Assembly (NCBI GenBank): GCA_964626625.1
Contig: CAZVFV010000023.1
Location: 1-11,409 of the forward strand
DNA from: CAYZPE01 sp964626625
GTDB lineage: Bacteria; Patescibacteriota; Minisyncoccia; Phycocordibacterales; CAYZPE01
DNA: 11,409 nt
Direction: 5' to 3'
The notes under the pieces were generated by a model. The model did not search any database, was not told the DNA's origin, and saw only the letters and a list, made by a program, of their open reading frames with translations. Shown here piece after piece: positions 4,100 to 11,306 of the stretch. Each line of letters opens with the position of its first letter. Position 1 is the stretch's first letter. Position numbers and translations under genes: made by a program.

Positions 4100-5338
4100 A
4101 TGATTATCCTCAGTATCGAAACAAGTTGCGACGAAACAGCTGTTGCATTAGTTGAAGCACAAGGAGATGTTAACTCCCCTTCTTTTAAAGTGCTTGGAAA
4201 TGCACTTTTAAGCCAAGCAAAACTCCATGAACAATACGGTGGTGTTTTCCCGACTCTTGCAAAAAGAGAACACAACCGAAACCTGATTCCTCTTTTTGAA
4301 AAAGCCTTAGAGAAAGCAGGTATGTTTAAAAAAGCAAACATAGATTTAACAGCTAAAAGCTCACAGCTCACAGCTATTTTGAACAGAGAACCCGAACTTC
4401 TTGAGCAATTCATGGCATTTGCTTCAACACTTGAAAAACCGCCGATCGACCTTATTGCAGTTACTCAAGGACCAGGATTAGAGCCAGCACTTTGGGTTGG
4501 AATAAGTTTTGCAAAAGCACTCTCAGAGCTTTGGGATATTCCAATGATTCCAACAAATCATATGGAAGGACACATTGCTTCTGTTTTGCTTCAGCAAAAC
4601 AGAAGCAATGTGTCCGAAACAGCTAACAGCCAAAAGCTAACAGCTCTCTCATTTCCTGCGCTTGCTTTACTTATATCAGGAGGACATACAGAACTTATTC
4701 ATATTGAAAAATGGGGATCATATAAAAAGATAGGAGAAACACAAGATGACGCTGTAGGAGAAGCTTTTGATAAAGTGGCTCGCATCCTTGGACTACCATA
4801 CCCCGGAGGACCTGAAATCTCTCGTCTGGCTTCGCAAGCACGTGAAGCTAACAACCTACCCCGGCAGACAAGCTTAAAGCCTGCCTCGTCGGCAGACAGG
4901 CTAACACCTAACAGCTTTAAGTTGCCTCGGCCCATGATCCACTCAAAGGATCTTAAATTTTCTTTTTCGGGTCTTAAAACAGCAGTGCTATATATGGTAG
5001 AAAAAATCCCAAACCTAACGGAGGAAATTAAAAAAGAAATCGCCCGAGAATTTGAAGATGCTGTTATAGATGTCCTCGTCTCAAAAACAAAAACTGCTCT
5101 CGAAGAAACTGGCGCAAAAACCCTCATTATTGCCGGCGGAGTAAGTGCAAACAATGCAATTCGAAATACCTTTCAAGAGCTTGGTGAAGAAATTGATGTA
5201 CAAGTCCTTGTGCCAGACATTAATCTTTCAACAGACAATGCAATCATGATTGCACTTGCTGGTTTTATAGAACACTCCCTATACCCTGAAAAAATCTACG
5301 AGAAGGATTTTAAAGCATTAGGAAACCTTTCTCTTTAA
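4100..5338 (+). CDS. tsaD: tRNA N6-adenosine threonylcarbamoyltransferase TsaD
   Basis: TsaD transfers the threonylcarbamoyl group to A37 of ANN-decoding tRNAs (t6A). Visible motifs are SIETSCDET (5-13), the metal-ligand pair NHMEGH (H154, H158), LISGGHTEL (191-199), DDAVGEAFDKVARILGLPYP (216-235), FSFSGLKTAV (287-296), AGGVSANNAIR (345-355) and the late STDNAIMIALAG (377-388). At 412 residues it exceeds the usual 330-350 because of three inserts: about 76-113 (including REPELLEQF), 163-184 after the metal site, and 248-279. The first resembles an insert I associate with Parcubacteria TsaD. The second contains an inverted duplication of its neighbouring codons, and all three carry AGCTAACAGC-like DNA. 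The reading frame is intact. It converges with the gene at 5352-6719. Confidence 0.96.
   Translation: MIILSIETSCDETAVALVEAQGDVNSPSFKVLGNALLSQAKLHEQYGGVFPTLAKREHNRNLIPLFEKALEKAGMFKKANIDLTAKSSQLTAILNREPELLEQFMAFASTLEKPPIDLIAVTQGPGLEPALWVGISFAKALSELWDIPMIPTNHMEGHIASVLLQQNRSNVSETANSQKLTALSFPALALLISGGHTELIHIEKWGSYKKIGETQDDAVGEAFDKVARILGLPYPGGPEISRLASQAREANNLPRQTSLKPASSADRLTPNSFKLPRPMIHSKDLKFSFSGLKTAVLYMVEKIPNLTEEIKKEIAREFEDAVIDVLVSKTKTALEETGAKTLIIAGGVSANNAIRNTFQELGEEIDVQVLVPDINLSTDNAIMIALAGFIEHSLYPEKIYEKDFKALGNLSL
4348..4377 (+). repeat. AGCTAACAGC-like repeat in tsaD, site 1
   Basis: AACAGCTAAAAGCTCACAGC and CTCACAGCT form a short degenerate run in frame, encoding about residues 84-92 (TAKSSQLTA) within the first insert. 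Confidence 0.5.
4568..4615 (+). repeat. Perfect 23-bp inverted repeat inside tsaD
   Basis: The arm 4568-4590 is the exact reverse complement of 4593-4615, with only TC between. The left arm encodes GHIASVLL (residues 157-164) at the conserved metal site. The right arm encodes the inserted QQNRSNVS. The second arm looks like a templated inverted duplication that stayed in frame. Confidence 0.9.
4619..4645 (+). repeat. AGCTAACAGC-like repeat in tsaD, site 2
   Basis: ACAGCTAACAGC followed by CAAAAGCTAACAGCT lies just after the palindrome. It encodes TANSQKLTA, the rest of the second insert. Confidence 0.6.
4843..4916 (+). repeat. Repeat-built insert in tsaD, site 3
   Basis: It starts GAAGCTAACAAC and ends GCTAACACCTAACAGC. 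Between these lies an imperfect palindrome of GGCAGAC, GCCTGCC and GGCAGACAGGC strings. It encodes the low-complexity residues 249-272. Confidence 0.55.
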
Positions 5339-5351
5339 AGTTAAAAATAAC

Positions 5352-6719
5352 TTAGAAAGCTTGGACAGACTCTGTTCTCTGTTTATACACAAAGAGAGCT
5401 ATTCCCAGAAGAATCATTACGATAATAAACGGTAATACAAGAGAGAAAAGACCAAAGAGAGCAGTGAGGATGGTTGCAATACCTAATCCAACTATATATG
5501 TACCTAACTTTCTAGTTCGAACAAGAGTAAGAGGTGTTGATTCATTACTCATTTGATGAACGGCGAAGTTACTAACTATATAAATAATTAACAGTATAAA
5601 AAAGAAACTAAGTGTAGTGCGAATTAGTTCTGCACTACTTTTTGGCAAACTAAATAAAAGAGAGACCGCATCACCTCCGCTTGCTTTGATCCCTCCATCG
5701 AGAGCAAGTGCTATTGGTGAAACAGTTGAAGTACTAGGTGTATTTAAAATAGCAGTTGTAGTTGCAACACTCGATACTGTGGATGTACTACTTATCACAG
5801 AAATTGGTGCGATAAATGGCTTTTCAGATACCGTACTTGTAGCAGTTGTAGTTGCAACAAGTGGCTCCACAATAAGAGGCTCTACTATTTCAACTGGTTT
5901 TGGTGTAGATGTAGAAGAAACTGGTGCTGTAACAGAGCGAGAAACATATACTCTGATTTCTTCTTGTTGTGCAAATGTTAAAGGAAACGACGTATTGCAA
6001 TGCAATTCGTTTATTTTCTTTTGGGTCAACATGTATACATATCCTGTACCTTCGGTATAACCCCATGGTTTTAGGATATCTTTTGCATATTTCTCTTGAA
6101 AACGTTTAACCGCGTTAAATGTTTGAGCATCGAACACCCCTGTGACGATGAGAGATTCCCCTTCATTCACTCGAAGAAATTCTTGAAGTTTGCGAACCTC
6201 CTCAAAGTTGTTTATCTCACCAAATTTAAGGTGAGTATTCATGTATGGACACCCTGTCAAAACAGGAGTTCCTACAACAACAGGAAAGGTTGGGTTTACA
6301 AACTGCACAGCATTATCTAATACAAGCTCTCGTCCAAAACTAAGCTTATCACCCGCTTTTGAAAGTGGGCGGAAAAAACGAGCTTGGACAGAATCTACAT
6401 CAAAAGCTGTTACTTTATGTTTCATCTCAAGTGGAGCATGAATATTGGGCGTTCCCTGTTCATAACCCTCGAAAGATAATGGTAAACCTGGCACTGGAAC
6501 AGACGAACTACCGTACAACACACGACCTGTTGCAGGTATATTTGTCTCCCATGAAATCAATACATTTCCTCCTACTCGTTCAATGCGCTCATTGAACACA
6601 ACAAGAGGTGTTCCGGTTGACGCTTCAACTCGAAACCAAGACACAACCAAAAGAGCGAGGAATATTGCGTATCCCGCTTTTTTAAATATAGTAACTATAT
6701 TGTTTTTCTTTTGTTGCAT
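5352..6719 (-). CDS. Exported peptidoglycan-binding protein with C-terminal membrane segments
   Basis: The protein has 455 residues. Residues 1-33 form an N-terminal signal or anchor (KKAGYAIFLALLVVSWFRVEA). Residues 40-135 resemble an Ig/fibronectin-like fold of the purple acid phosphatase N-terminal type (NVLISWETNIPATGRVLYG). Residues 157-241 form a peptidoglycan-binding-1-like domain with EVRKLQEFLRVNEG, GVFDAQTFNAVKRFQEKY and KPWGYTEGTGYVY between two cysteines (157, 241), a form common in Parcubacteria. A Ser/Thr/Pro/Val linker (264-335) follows, then hydrophobic helices at about 366-386, 405-426 and 428-446. It likely sits in the envelope and binds wall polymer. It is divergent from valS and convergent with tsaD. 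Start ATG at 6719 has no clear ribosome site. Substrate is unknown. Confidence 0.85.
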   Translation of the reverse strand: MQQKKNNIVTIFKKAGYAIFLALLVVSWFRVEASTGTPLVVFNERIERVGGNVLISWETNIPATGRVLYGSSSVPVPGLPLSFEGYEQGTPNIHAPLEMKHKVTAFDVDSVQARFFRPLSKAGDKLSFGRELVLDNAVQFVNPTFPVVVGTPVLTGCPYMNTHLKFGEINNFEEVRKLQEFLRVNEGESLIVTGVFDAQTFNAVKRFQEKYAKDILKPWGYTEGTGYVYMLTQKKINELHCNTSFPLTFAQQEEIRVYVSRSVTAPVSSTSTPKPVEIVEPLIVEPLVATTTATSTVSEKPFIAPISVISSTSTVSSVATTTAILNTPSTSTVSPIALALDGGIKASGGDAVSLLFSLPKSSAELIRTTLSFFFILLIIYIVSNFAVHQMSNESTPLTLVRTRKLGTYIVGLGIATILTALFGLFSLVLPFIIVMILLGIALFVYKQRTESVQAF

Positions 6720-6894
6720 CAGTGTAGGTTTTTAATAAAGCTTCGATAAAAAATCAAACTGGAAAAAACCAGTAAACAAACAATGTACAAAAAGCTTAGA
6801 AGACAATAGGTTAAAAAATGAGCAGAGTCAAGACTATTTTGAATAAAAAACCATTATTTATAGCCATATTAAGTAATATTATGAAATCTGTTAA

Positions 6895-6941
6895 TATATG
6901 TCTTTTATAAAGGACAAGATGTCCTTTATAAAAGACATATA
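6895..6941. repeat. Perfect 22-bp palindrome in the valS upstream region
   Basis: Arm 6895-6916 pairs exactly with 6920-6941 around an AGA loop. The inner part is TTTATAAAGGACA/TGTCCTTTATAAA. A further direct copy, TTATAAAGGACAAAATGT, lies at 6951-6968. No U-tract follows, so it does not look like a terminator. It may be an operator or a fold-back duplication. Confidence 0.8.
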
Positions 6942-6950
6942 CATATGGGT

Positions 6951-6968
6951 TTATAAAGGACAAAATGT
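6951..6968 (+). repeat. Third copy of the palindrome arm
   Basis: TTATAAAGGACAAAATGT repeats 6905-6922 with one change (A for G). Confidence 0.7.
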
Positions 6969-7080
6969 AGTCTTATTGGACACTTACACTAAAACGGTCC
7001 AATCTTGCATGTTGATAACAAAAATACAAACAACATTATTATATAAATGTCAATACACACTCTAAGGAAAAAATAATGAT

Positions 7081-7091
7081 TATGATATGAT
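7081..7091 (+). promoter_or_regulatory. -10 region of valS (leaderless)
   Basis: Two overlapping TATGAT hexamers (7081-7086 and 7086-7091) precede the ATG at 7098. The second ends 6 nt before it. An AAGGA string at 7064-7068 is about 30 nt upstream, too far to act as a Shine-Dalgarno. No clear -35. Confidence 0.4.
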
Positions 7092-7097
7092 ATCGAA

Positions 7098-9284
7098 ATG
7101 CTTCCTGATAAATTCTTAAAGCCATATGACCCAGAAGAAACGGAAAAACGTGTTTATAAACTCTGGGAAGAGAGTGGTTTTTTCAATCCTACTGTAGCTA
7201 TCGATAAGGGCGTTACAAAAAAGGATGCCACCCCTTTCACTATCATGATGCCTCCACCAAACGTGACAGGTGTTTTACATATGGGTCACGCTCTCATGCT
7301 TACTCTTGAAGATATTTTAATTCGTTTTAAACGTATGCAGGGTTTCAAGACCTTATGGCTTCCGGGAACAGACCATGCAGCAATCGCAACTCAATCTGTA
7401 GTTGAAAAAGAGATAAGTAAAAAAGAAAAGAAATCTCGACACGATCTTGGTAGAGATGAATTACTTACACGAATCAATGACTTTGCCACCAAAAGCCACG
7501 ACACTATCGTATCTCAGATAAAAATCATGGGGGCGTCGTGCGATTGGTCACGAGAAGCATTCACCCTTGATGAAAAGCGAAACCTAGCTGTTCGTACTGT
7601 TTTTAAAAACATGTATGACGCTGGTCTTATTTATCGAGGAAATAAAATTGTAAATTGGGATACTAAAGGTCAGACAACCATCTCTGATGATGAAATCGTA
7701 TACAAAGAAGAAAAAACAAAGTTCTATTATTTTAAATATGGACCGTTCACAATCGGAACTGCCCGACCTGAAACTAAATTTAGTGACAAATATGTAGTAA
7801 TGCATCCTCTCGATAAACGATACGCCGAATATACACATGGGCAAACAATAGATCTTGAATGGATTAACGGACCTATTACTGCAACGATTATAAAAGATGA
7901 AGCTATTGATATGGAATTTGGTACTGGTGTAATGACAATCACTCCATGGCACAGTGTTGTTGATTTTGATATTGCAGAAAGACACAAGCTCGATAAAGAA
8001 CAAATTATTGATAAGTACGGAAAACTTTTACCTGTTGCTGGTGAATTTGAAGGTCAAAAAATAGCTGAAGTTAGAGAAAAAATTGTAGAGAAACTTAAGC
8101 AAAAAGGCCTACTTGAGAAAGAGGAGGACTATACACACAACATCGCAACTGCTGAGCGAACAGGAGGGCTTATAGAGCCTCAGATCATGAACCAGTGGTT
8201 CGTGAATGTTACTAAAGAATTCGTACTTCCCCACTCAACTATTTCGGGTATTGATTCAGGAAGTACAACGACCCTTAAAGAAATAATGATAAAAGCTGTT
8301 GAAGGAGGTCAGGTAAAAATAATCCCTGAACACTTCGACAAAACATATTTCCACTGGATACACAACCTTCGTGACTGGTGTATTAGTCGACAAATCTGGT
8401 ATGGTCACAGAATCCCTGTTTGGTACAAAGGAAATGAAGTTTATTGTGGTATCAACCCTCCACAAGAAGAAGGCTTCGAACAAGATCCTGACACACTTGA
8501 TACATGGTTTTCTTCAGGACTGTGGTCATTTTCAACACTTGGTTGGCCAGAACAAACAGAAGACCTTAAAACCTATCACCCAACAGATGTTCTTGAGACG
8601 GGATACGAAATTATTTTCTTTTGGGTTGCTCGCATGATACTTATGACTGGATTCTGCCTTGGAACTGTTCCTTTCAAGACTGTGTATCTTCACGGTACTG
8701 TTCGCGACTCACAAGGAAGAAAAATGTCTAAATCACTTGGTAATGGTATTGACCCGATAGATGTTGCCAAAAAATTTGGTGCTGATGCAGGACGTATGGC
8801 ACTCATTATTGGAAATACTCCTGGAACAGATAGTAGAATTTCAGAAGACAAGATCAAGGGTTACAAGAATTTTGCAAATAAAATATGGAATGCAACCCGT
8901 TTTGTTTTGACTTCTATAGAAGGAGCGGACCTTTCAACTAAACCAAAACTTACTGAGGAACATGAAAAAAACTTACATGACCTGAATGCTCTTACTAAAG
9001 AGATTACAACTGATATAGAAAATTATCGTATGTATATGGCTGGAGAAAAAGTATATCAGTATTTCTGGCACAATTTTGCAGACGTTATTATTGAAAAAAG
9101 TAAATTACTTATTTCTGAAGGAACTGTTGAAGAAAAATTATCAGCACAATGGACATTGTTCGAAATATTAAAAACTACTCTTAAACTTATCCATCCATTC
9201 ATGCCTTTTGTAACAGAAGAAATTTGGAGATTACTACCGATTGAAAATAAAAAACTTTTGATGGTAGAAACATGGCCAGCATAA
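7098..9284 (+). CDS. valS: Valyl-tRNA synthetase, short form
   Basis: ValRS charges tRNA-Val with valine. Motifs: PPPNVTGVLHMGHAL (52-66, HIGH box), WLPGTDHAAIATQ (87-99), the CP1 editing domain about 200-340 with TARPETKFSD (221-230) and FGTGVMTITPWHSVVDF (274-290), DTWFSSGLWSFSTLGWP (468-484), KMSKSLGNG (542-550) and an anticodon-binding helical domain from about 590 to 715. The protein stops at ETWPA (728), well short of the roughly 880-950 residues of typical bacterial ValRS, so the C-terminal coiled-coil arm is absent. No frameshift is seen: the next 100 nt do not extend it. In the editing pocket the usual PxHDxxDF reads PWHSVVDF and TTRPET reads TARPET, so proofreading of Thr may be altered. 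Confidence 0.95.
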   Translation: MLPDKFLKPYDPEETEKRVYKLWEESGFFNPTVAIDKGVTKKDATPFTIMMPPPNVTGVLHMGHALMLTLEDILIRFKRMQGFKTLWLPGTDHAAIATQSVVEKEISKKEKKSRHDLGRDELLTRINDFATKSHDTIVSQIKIMGASCDWSREAFTLDEKRNLAVRTVFKNMYDAGLIYRGNKIVNWDTKGQTTISDDEIVYKEEKTKFYYFKYGPFTIGTARPETKFSDKYVVMHPLDKRYAEYTHGQTIDLEWINGPITATIIKDEAIDMEFGTGVMTITPWHSVVDFDIAERHKLDKEQIIDKYGKLLPVAGEFEGQKIAEVREKIVEKLKQKGLLEKEEDYTHNIATAERTGGLIEPQIMNQWFVNVTKEFVLPHSTISGIDSGSTTTLKEIMIKAVEGGQVKIIPEHFDKTYFHWIHNLRDWCISRQIWYGHRIPVWYKGNEVYCGINPPQEEGFEQDPDTLDTWFSSGLWSFSTLGWPEQTEDLKTYHPTDVLETGYEIIFFWVARMILMTGFCLGTVPFKTVYLHGTVRDSQGRKMSKSLGNGIDPIDVAKKFGADAGRMALIIGNTPGTDSRISEDKIKGYKNFANKIWNATRFVLTSIEGADLSTKPKLTEEHEKNLHDLNALTKEITTDIENYRMYMAGEKVYQYFWHNFADVIIEKSKLLISEGTVEEKLSAQWTLFEILKTTLKLIHPFMPFVTEEIWRLLPIENKKLLMVETWPA

Positions 9285-9315
9285 TTCATCTGCTAAACTT
9301 TTTAGACTAAAAATG

Positions 9316-9345
9316 TTGTAGAATTATCTTAAGTAAGAATATTAT
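9316..9345 (+). promoter_or_regulatory. Promoter of the prsW-hsp20 unit
   Basis: TTGTAG (9316-9321), an 18-nt spacer and TATTAT (9340-9345). A start near 9352 gives a leader of about 36 nt carrying AGAAGGAT. Confidence 0.4.
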
Positions 9346-9387
9346 TCTAGTTTTGAAATTTTATTAGATAAAAAGTTAGAAGGATAC

Positions 9388-10077
9388 ATGCCTTTAGAAA
9401 CATTATTTATCGCAGCTCTTGGTGGAATATTACCAGCATTGGTCTGGCTTTGGTTTTGGACAAAAGAAGATCGCCTTCATCCAGAACCTCGAAAAGTTCT
9501 TCTTGCAGCTTTTTTAGGAGGTATGATAGCAGTACCATTAGTTATTCCCCTACAACAATATGCATACGATTGGTTTGGAATGTTTCCAGTTTTACTTTTT
9601 GTTATCTGGGCAGGAATAGAAGAAATATTTAAATTTGGAGCCTCATGGTTTTTCGCCTTAAAACGAAAAGTGTGTGACGAACCGATCGATGCGATGATTT
9701 ATCTTCTTACAACCGCTCTTGGTTTTGCAGCACTTGAAAATACCCTTTTCTTACTTCACCCTCTTGCTCAAGGTGATTGGACGCAGGTAATACTTACGGG
9801 TAATTTTCGTTTTCTCGGAGCAAGTCTTGTTCATGTTGTTTCTTCAACAGTACTGGGAGTAACCCTCGCTCTTTCATTTTATAAAAGTAAAACTACAAAA
9901 ATCATATACGGCATTATCGGACTAACCACAGCCATCGCATTGCATAGCTGGTTCAATCTCTTTATAATAAAAAGTACGAAATATCCCGCATTCTTTGCTT
10001 TCATTGGAGTATGGATCGCTGTCATAATGCTGATGGTGGTGTTTGAAAAAGTAAAAAAAATATATCCTAATCAATAA
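9388..10077 (+). CDS. prsW: PrsW-family intramembrane metalloprotease
   Basis: PrsW-type proteases are multi-pass membrane enzymes of the CPBP/ABI superfamily; in Bacillus PrsW cleaves an anti-sigma factor. All signature sites are visible: EEIFK (E78, E79, K82), GFAALENTLFL (E117, N118), the helix SLVHVVSSTVLG with H149, and ALHSWFNL (H186, N190). About seven hydrophobic segments span the 229 residues, starting with TLFIAALGGILPALVWLWFW, normal for the family. A good Shine-Dalgarno (AGAAGGA) lies 6 nt before the ATG. The stop is 2 nt from the hsp20 start, so the two are probably co-transcribed. No anti-sigma target is visible in the window. Confidence 0.92.
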   Translation: MPLETLFIAALGGILPALVWLWFWTKEDRLHPEPRKVLLAAFLGGMIAVPLVIPLQQYAYDWFGMFPVLLFVIWAGIEEIFKFGASWFFALKRKVCDEPIDAMIYLLTTALGFAALENTLFLLHPLAQGDWTQVILTGNFRFLGASLVHVVSSTVLGVTLALSFYKSKTTKIIYGIIGLTTAIALHSWFNLFIIKSTKYPAFFAFIGVWIAVIMLMVVFEKVKKIYPNQ

Positions 10078-10079
10078 TT

Positions 10080-10538
10080 ATGGCTAAAAAAAGATCATTT
10101 TTTGAAAGACTTACAGGTGCAGTGAGCGTTGAAGATTACGAGAACGACCTTGTTCCAGAAGAACCTGCTGAAGGAGAAAAAAACTGGATGGAAGAAGATA
10201 GTGGAGAAGGTCAACTTACTGTAGATGTATATCAAACGACCAACGAAATTGTTGTAAAAACAATGGTTGCTGGTGTTCGACCTGAAGACTTAGACATTTC
10301 AATAACTCGCGACATGGTAACAGTTAAAGGTAAACGTGAAGCTGAACGAACAGTAAGCCACGAAGACTATTTTCATAAAGAACTTTACTGGGGATCGTTT
10401 TCTCGAACAATCCTCTTGCCTGCTGAAGTCGATGTAGAAGAAGCTGAAGCATCAGAAAAGCATGGACTTCTCACAATAAAACTTCCTAAAATAAATAAAG
10501 ACAAACAAGCAAAGCTCAGAGTAAAAGCGGGAAACTAA
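10080..10538 (+). CDS. hsp20: Small heat shock protein, Hsp20/alpha-crystallin family
   Basis: An ATP-independent chaperone that holds unfolded proteins. The first 44 residues are an acidic, variable arm (VEDYENDLVPEEPAEGEKN). The alpha-crystallin domain covers about 45-137: LTVDVYQTTNEIVVKTMVAG, VRPEDLDISI, VTVKGKRE, then YFHKELYWGSFSRTILLP and the closing HGLLTIKLPK. A short basic tail ends KLRVKAGN without an I-x-I motif. Length 152 is typical. It starts 2 nt after prsW and is followed immediately by a strong terminator, so it closes a two-gene unit. No CIRCE (HrcA) operator is seen upstream. Confidence 0.95.
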   Translation: MAKKRSFFERLTGAVSVEDYENDLVPEEPAEGEKNWMEEDSGEGQLTVDVYQTTNEIVVKTMVAGVRPEDLDISITRDMVTVKGKREAERTVSHEDYFHKELYWGSFSRTILLPAEVDVEEAEASEKHGLLTIKLPKINKDKQAKLRVKAGN

Positions 10539-10564
10539 ACAAAAAGCCCGTTAGGGCTTTTTGT
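10539..10564 (+). terminator. Terminator of hsp20
   Basis: ACAAAAAGCCC (10539-10549), loop GTTA and GGGCTTTTTGT (10554-10564), an 11-bp perfect stem with a U-rich descending arm, starting at the base after the stop codon. Confidence 0.9.
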
Positions 10565-10595
10565 AATGATAAATTTCAAATACCCAATATCAAGC

Positions 10596-10620
10596 AAAAA
10601 CTCCCTTGCGGGAGTTTTTT
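10596..10620. terminator. Terminator of tRNA-Phe, also plus-strand backup
   Basis: AAAAACTCCC (10596-10605), loop TTGC and GGGAGTTTTT (10610-10619). On the minus strand it directly follows the tRNA-Phe CCA end. On the plus strand it is a second terminator after hsp20. Confidence 0.85.
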
Positions 10621-10696
10621 TGGTGCCGAGGACCAGGTTCGAACTGGTGACCCTTCGCTCTTCAGGCGAATGCTCTACCAACTGAGCTACCTCGGC
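10621..10696 (-). tRNA. tRNA-Phe (GAA)
   Basis: 76 nt including an encoded CCA (10621-10623). Acceptor GCCGAGG/CCTCGGC with discriminator A, D arm AGCTCAGTTGGTAGAGC, anticodon stem TTCGC/GCGAA around CTGAAGA (anticodon GAA), and T arm ACCAGTTCGAACCTGGT. It has its own terminator. Its first 12 nt and upstream promoter region are repeated in tandem to the right. Confidence 0.97.
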
Positions 10697-10967
10697 ATAT
10701 GTTGGATACTATAAACTAATTCACTATAATCTTCACTCTGATGTTATCAGCCAAGACAGCTACCTCGGCATATGTTGGATACTATAAACTAATTCACTAT
10801 AATCTTCACTCTNNNNNNNNNNNNNNNNNNNNNNNNNNNNNNNNNNNNNNNNNNNNNNNNNNNNNNNNNNNNNNNNNNNNNNNNNNNNNNNNNNNNNNNN
10901 NNNNNNNNNNNNTCAGCCAAGACAGCTACCTCGGCATATGTTGGATACTATAAACTAATTCACTATA
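10685..10967. repeat. 73-bp tandem repeat containing the tRNA-Phe 5' end
   Basis: Copies begin with AGCTACCTCGGCAT at 10685, 10758 and 10924. The first is complete (73 bp), the second is cut by the gap and the third ends at 10967. Each unit holds the first 12 nt of tRNA-Phe plus about 60 bp upstream, including the minus-strand -10-like TATAGTATCC. In the non-tRNA copies GCCGAG can pair with CTTGGC. Confidence 0.85.
10813..10912. other. Assembly gap (100 N)
   Basis: The left flank 10758-10812 equals 10685-10739 and the right flank 10913-10967 equals 10747-10801, each 55 nt. The shortest consistent fill is the 7 nt GATGTTA, plus whole 73-bp units. Confidence 0.95.
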
Positions 10968-11023
10968 GACACAAAAATAAGTTTAATGAGAAAAAGCTCA
11001 AAAGTAAAGCTTCTTTTAGATCA

Positions 11024-11269
11024 TTATTCAAGGATATTTCGTAGACTTTCAACATTGTCACCCAAACCAAATGTAGAAAGTAGACTTTCAACATAAGGCT
11101 GAATTAAGTAGTATGCACCCACCGCCGTTCCAATAATTATCACCCAATAGACCGTATGAAAAATACGCGTCCATTTTTGAGACCGACGCATTTTATTTAA
11201 AATTTTATTATTATCTTCTGCAAGTTCAAGTGCTCGTGTGAGCATGTTTTTTTCTTGTGGATCTAACAT
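11024..11269 (-). CDS. Small membrane protein with one transmembrane helix
   Basis: The protein has 81 residues. The N-terminal part (1-35) is a charged amphipathic helix that could form a coiled coil (EKNMLTRALELAEDNNKILN) and ends in basic RRSQKWTR. A single transmembrane helix follows at about 37-57 (HTVYWVIIIGTAVGAYYLI), then an amphipathic tail with SLLSTFGLGD. Small proteins of this layout are frequent in Parcubacteria, but I know of no assigned role. A near-consensus extended -10 lies 7 nt before the ATG. Confidence 0.75.
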   Translation of the reverse strand: MLDPQEKNMLTRALELAEDNNKILNKMRRSQKWTRIFHTVYWVIIIGTAVGAYYLIQPYVESLLSTFGLGDNVESLRNILE

Positions 11270-11276
11270 GAAGATT

Positions 11277-11285
11277 ATTATACCA
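11277..11285 (-). promoter_or_regulatory. Extended -10 promoter of the small membrane protein (leaderless)
   Basis: On the minus strand TGG-TATAAT ends 7 nt before the ATG at 11269. It is the best promoter match in the window. The alpha element at 11307-11385 lies directly upstream, where a -35 would be. Confidence 0.6.
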
Positions 11286-11306
11286 GAAGTTAGACTTGTG
11301 CCACCG

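Larger units (their letters stand above)
6720..7097. other. Divergent spacer, no gene seen
   Basis: A 378-bp AT-rich intergenic region between the minus-strand envelope gene and valS. Apart from the palindrome at 6895-6941, its partial copy at 6951-6968, and a small ACTGG-AAAAAA-CCAGT hairpin near 6759-6774, I see no ORF or RNA gene. Confidence 0.7.

Noticed and set aside
4699..5154. 151-residue minus-strand ORF inside tsaD
   Set aside because: It is antisense to conserved TsaD motifs and shows no features of its own.
9285..9387. Frameshifted continuation of valS
   Set aside because: No coiled-coil-like coding sequence follows in any frame before the prsW promoter and ribosome site, so the short form appears genuine.
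10741..10953. 70-residue ORF across the third gap
   Set aside because: It consists of the 73-bp repeat and N bases only.
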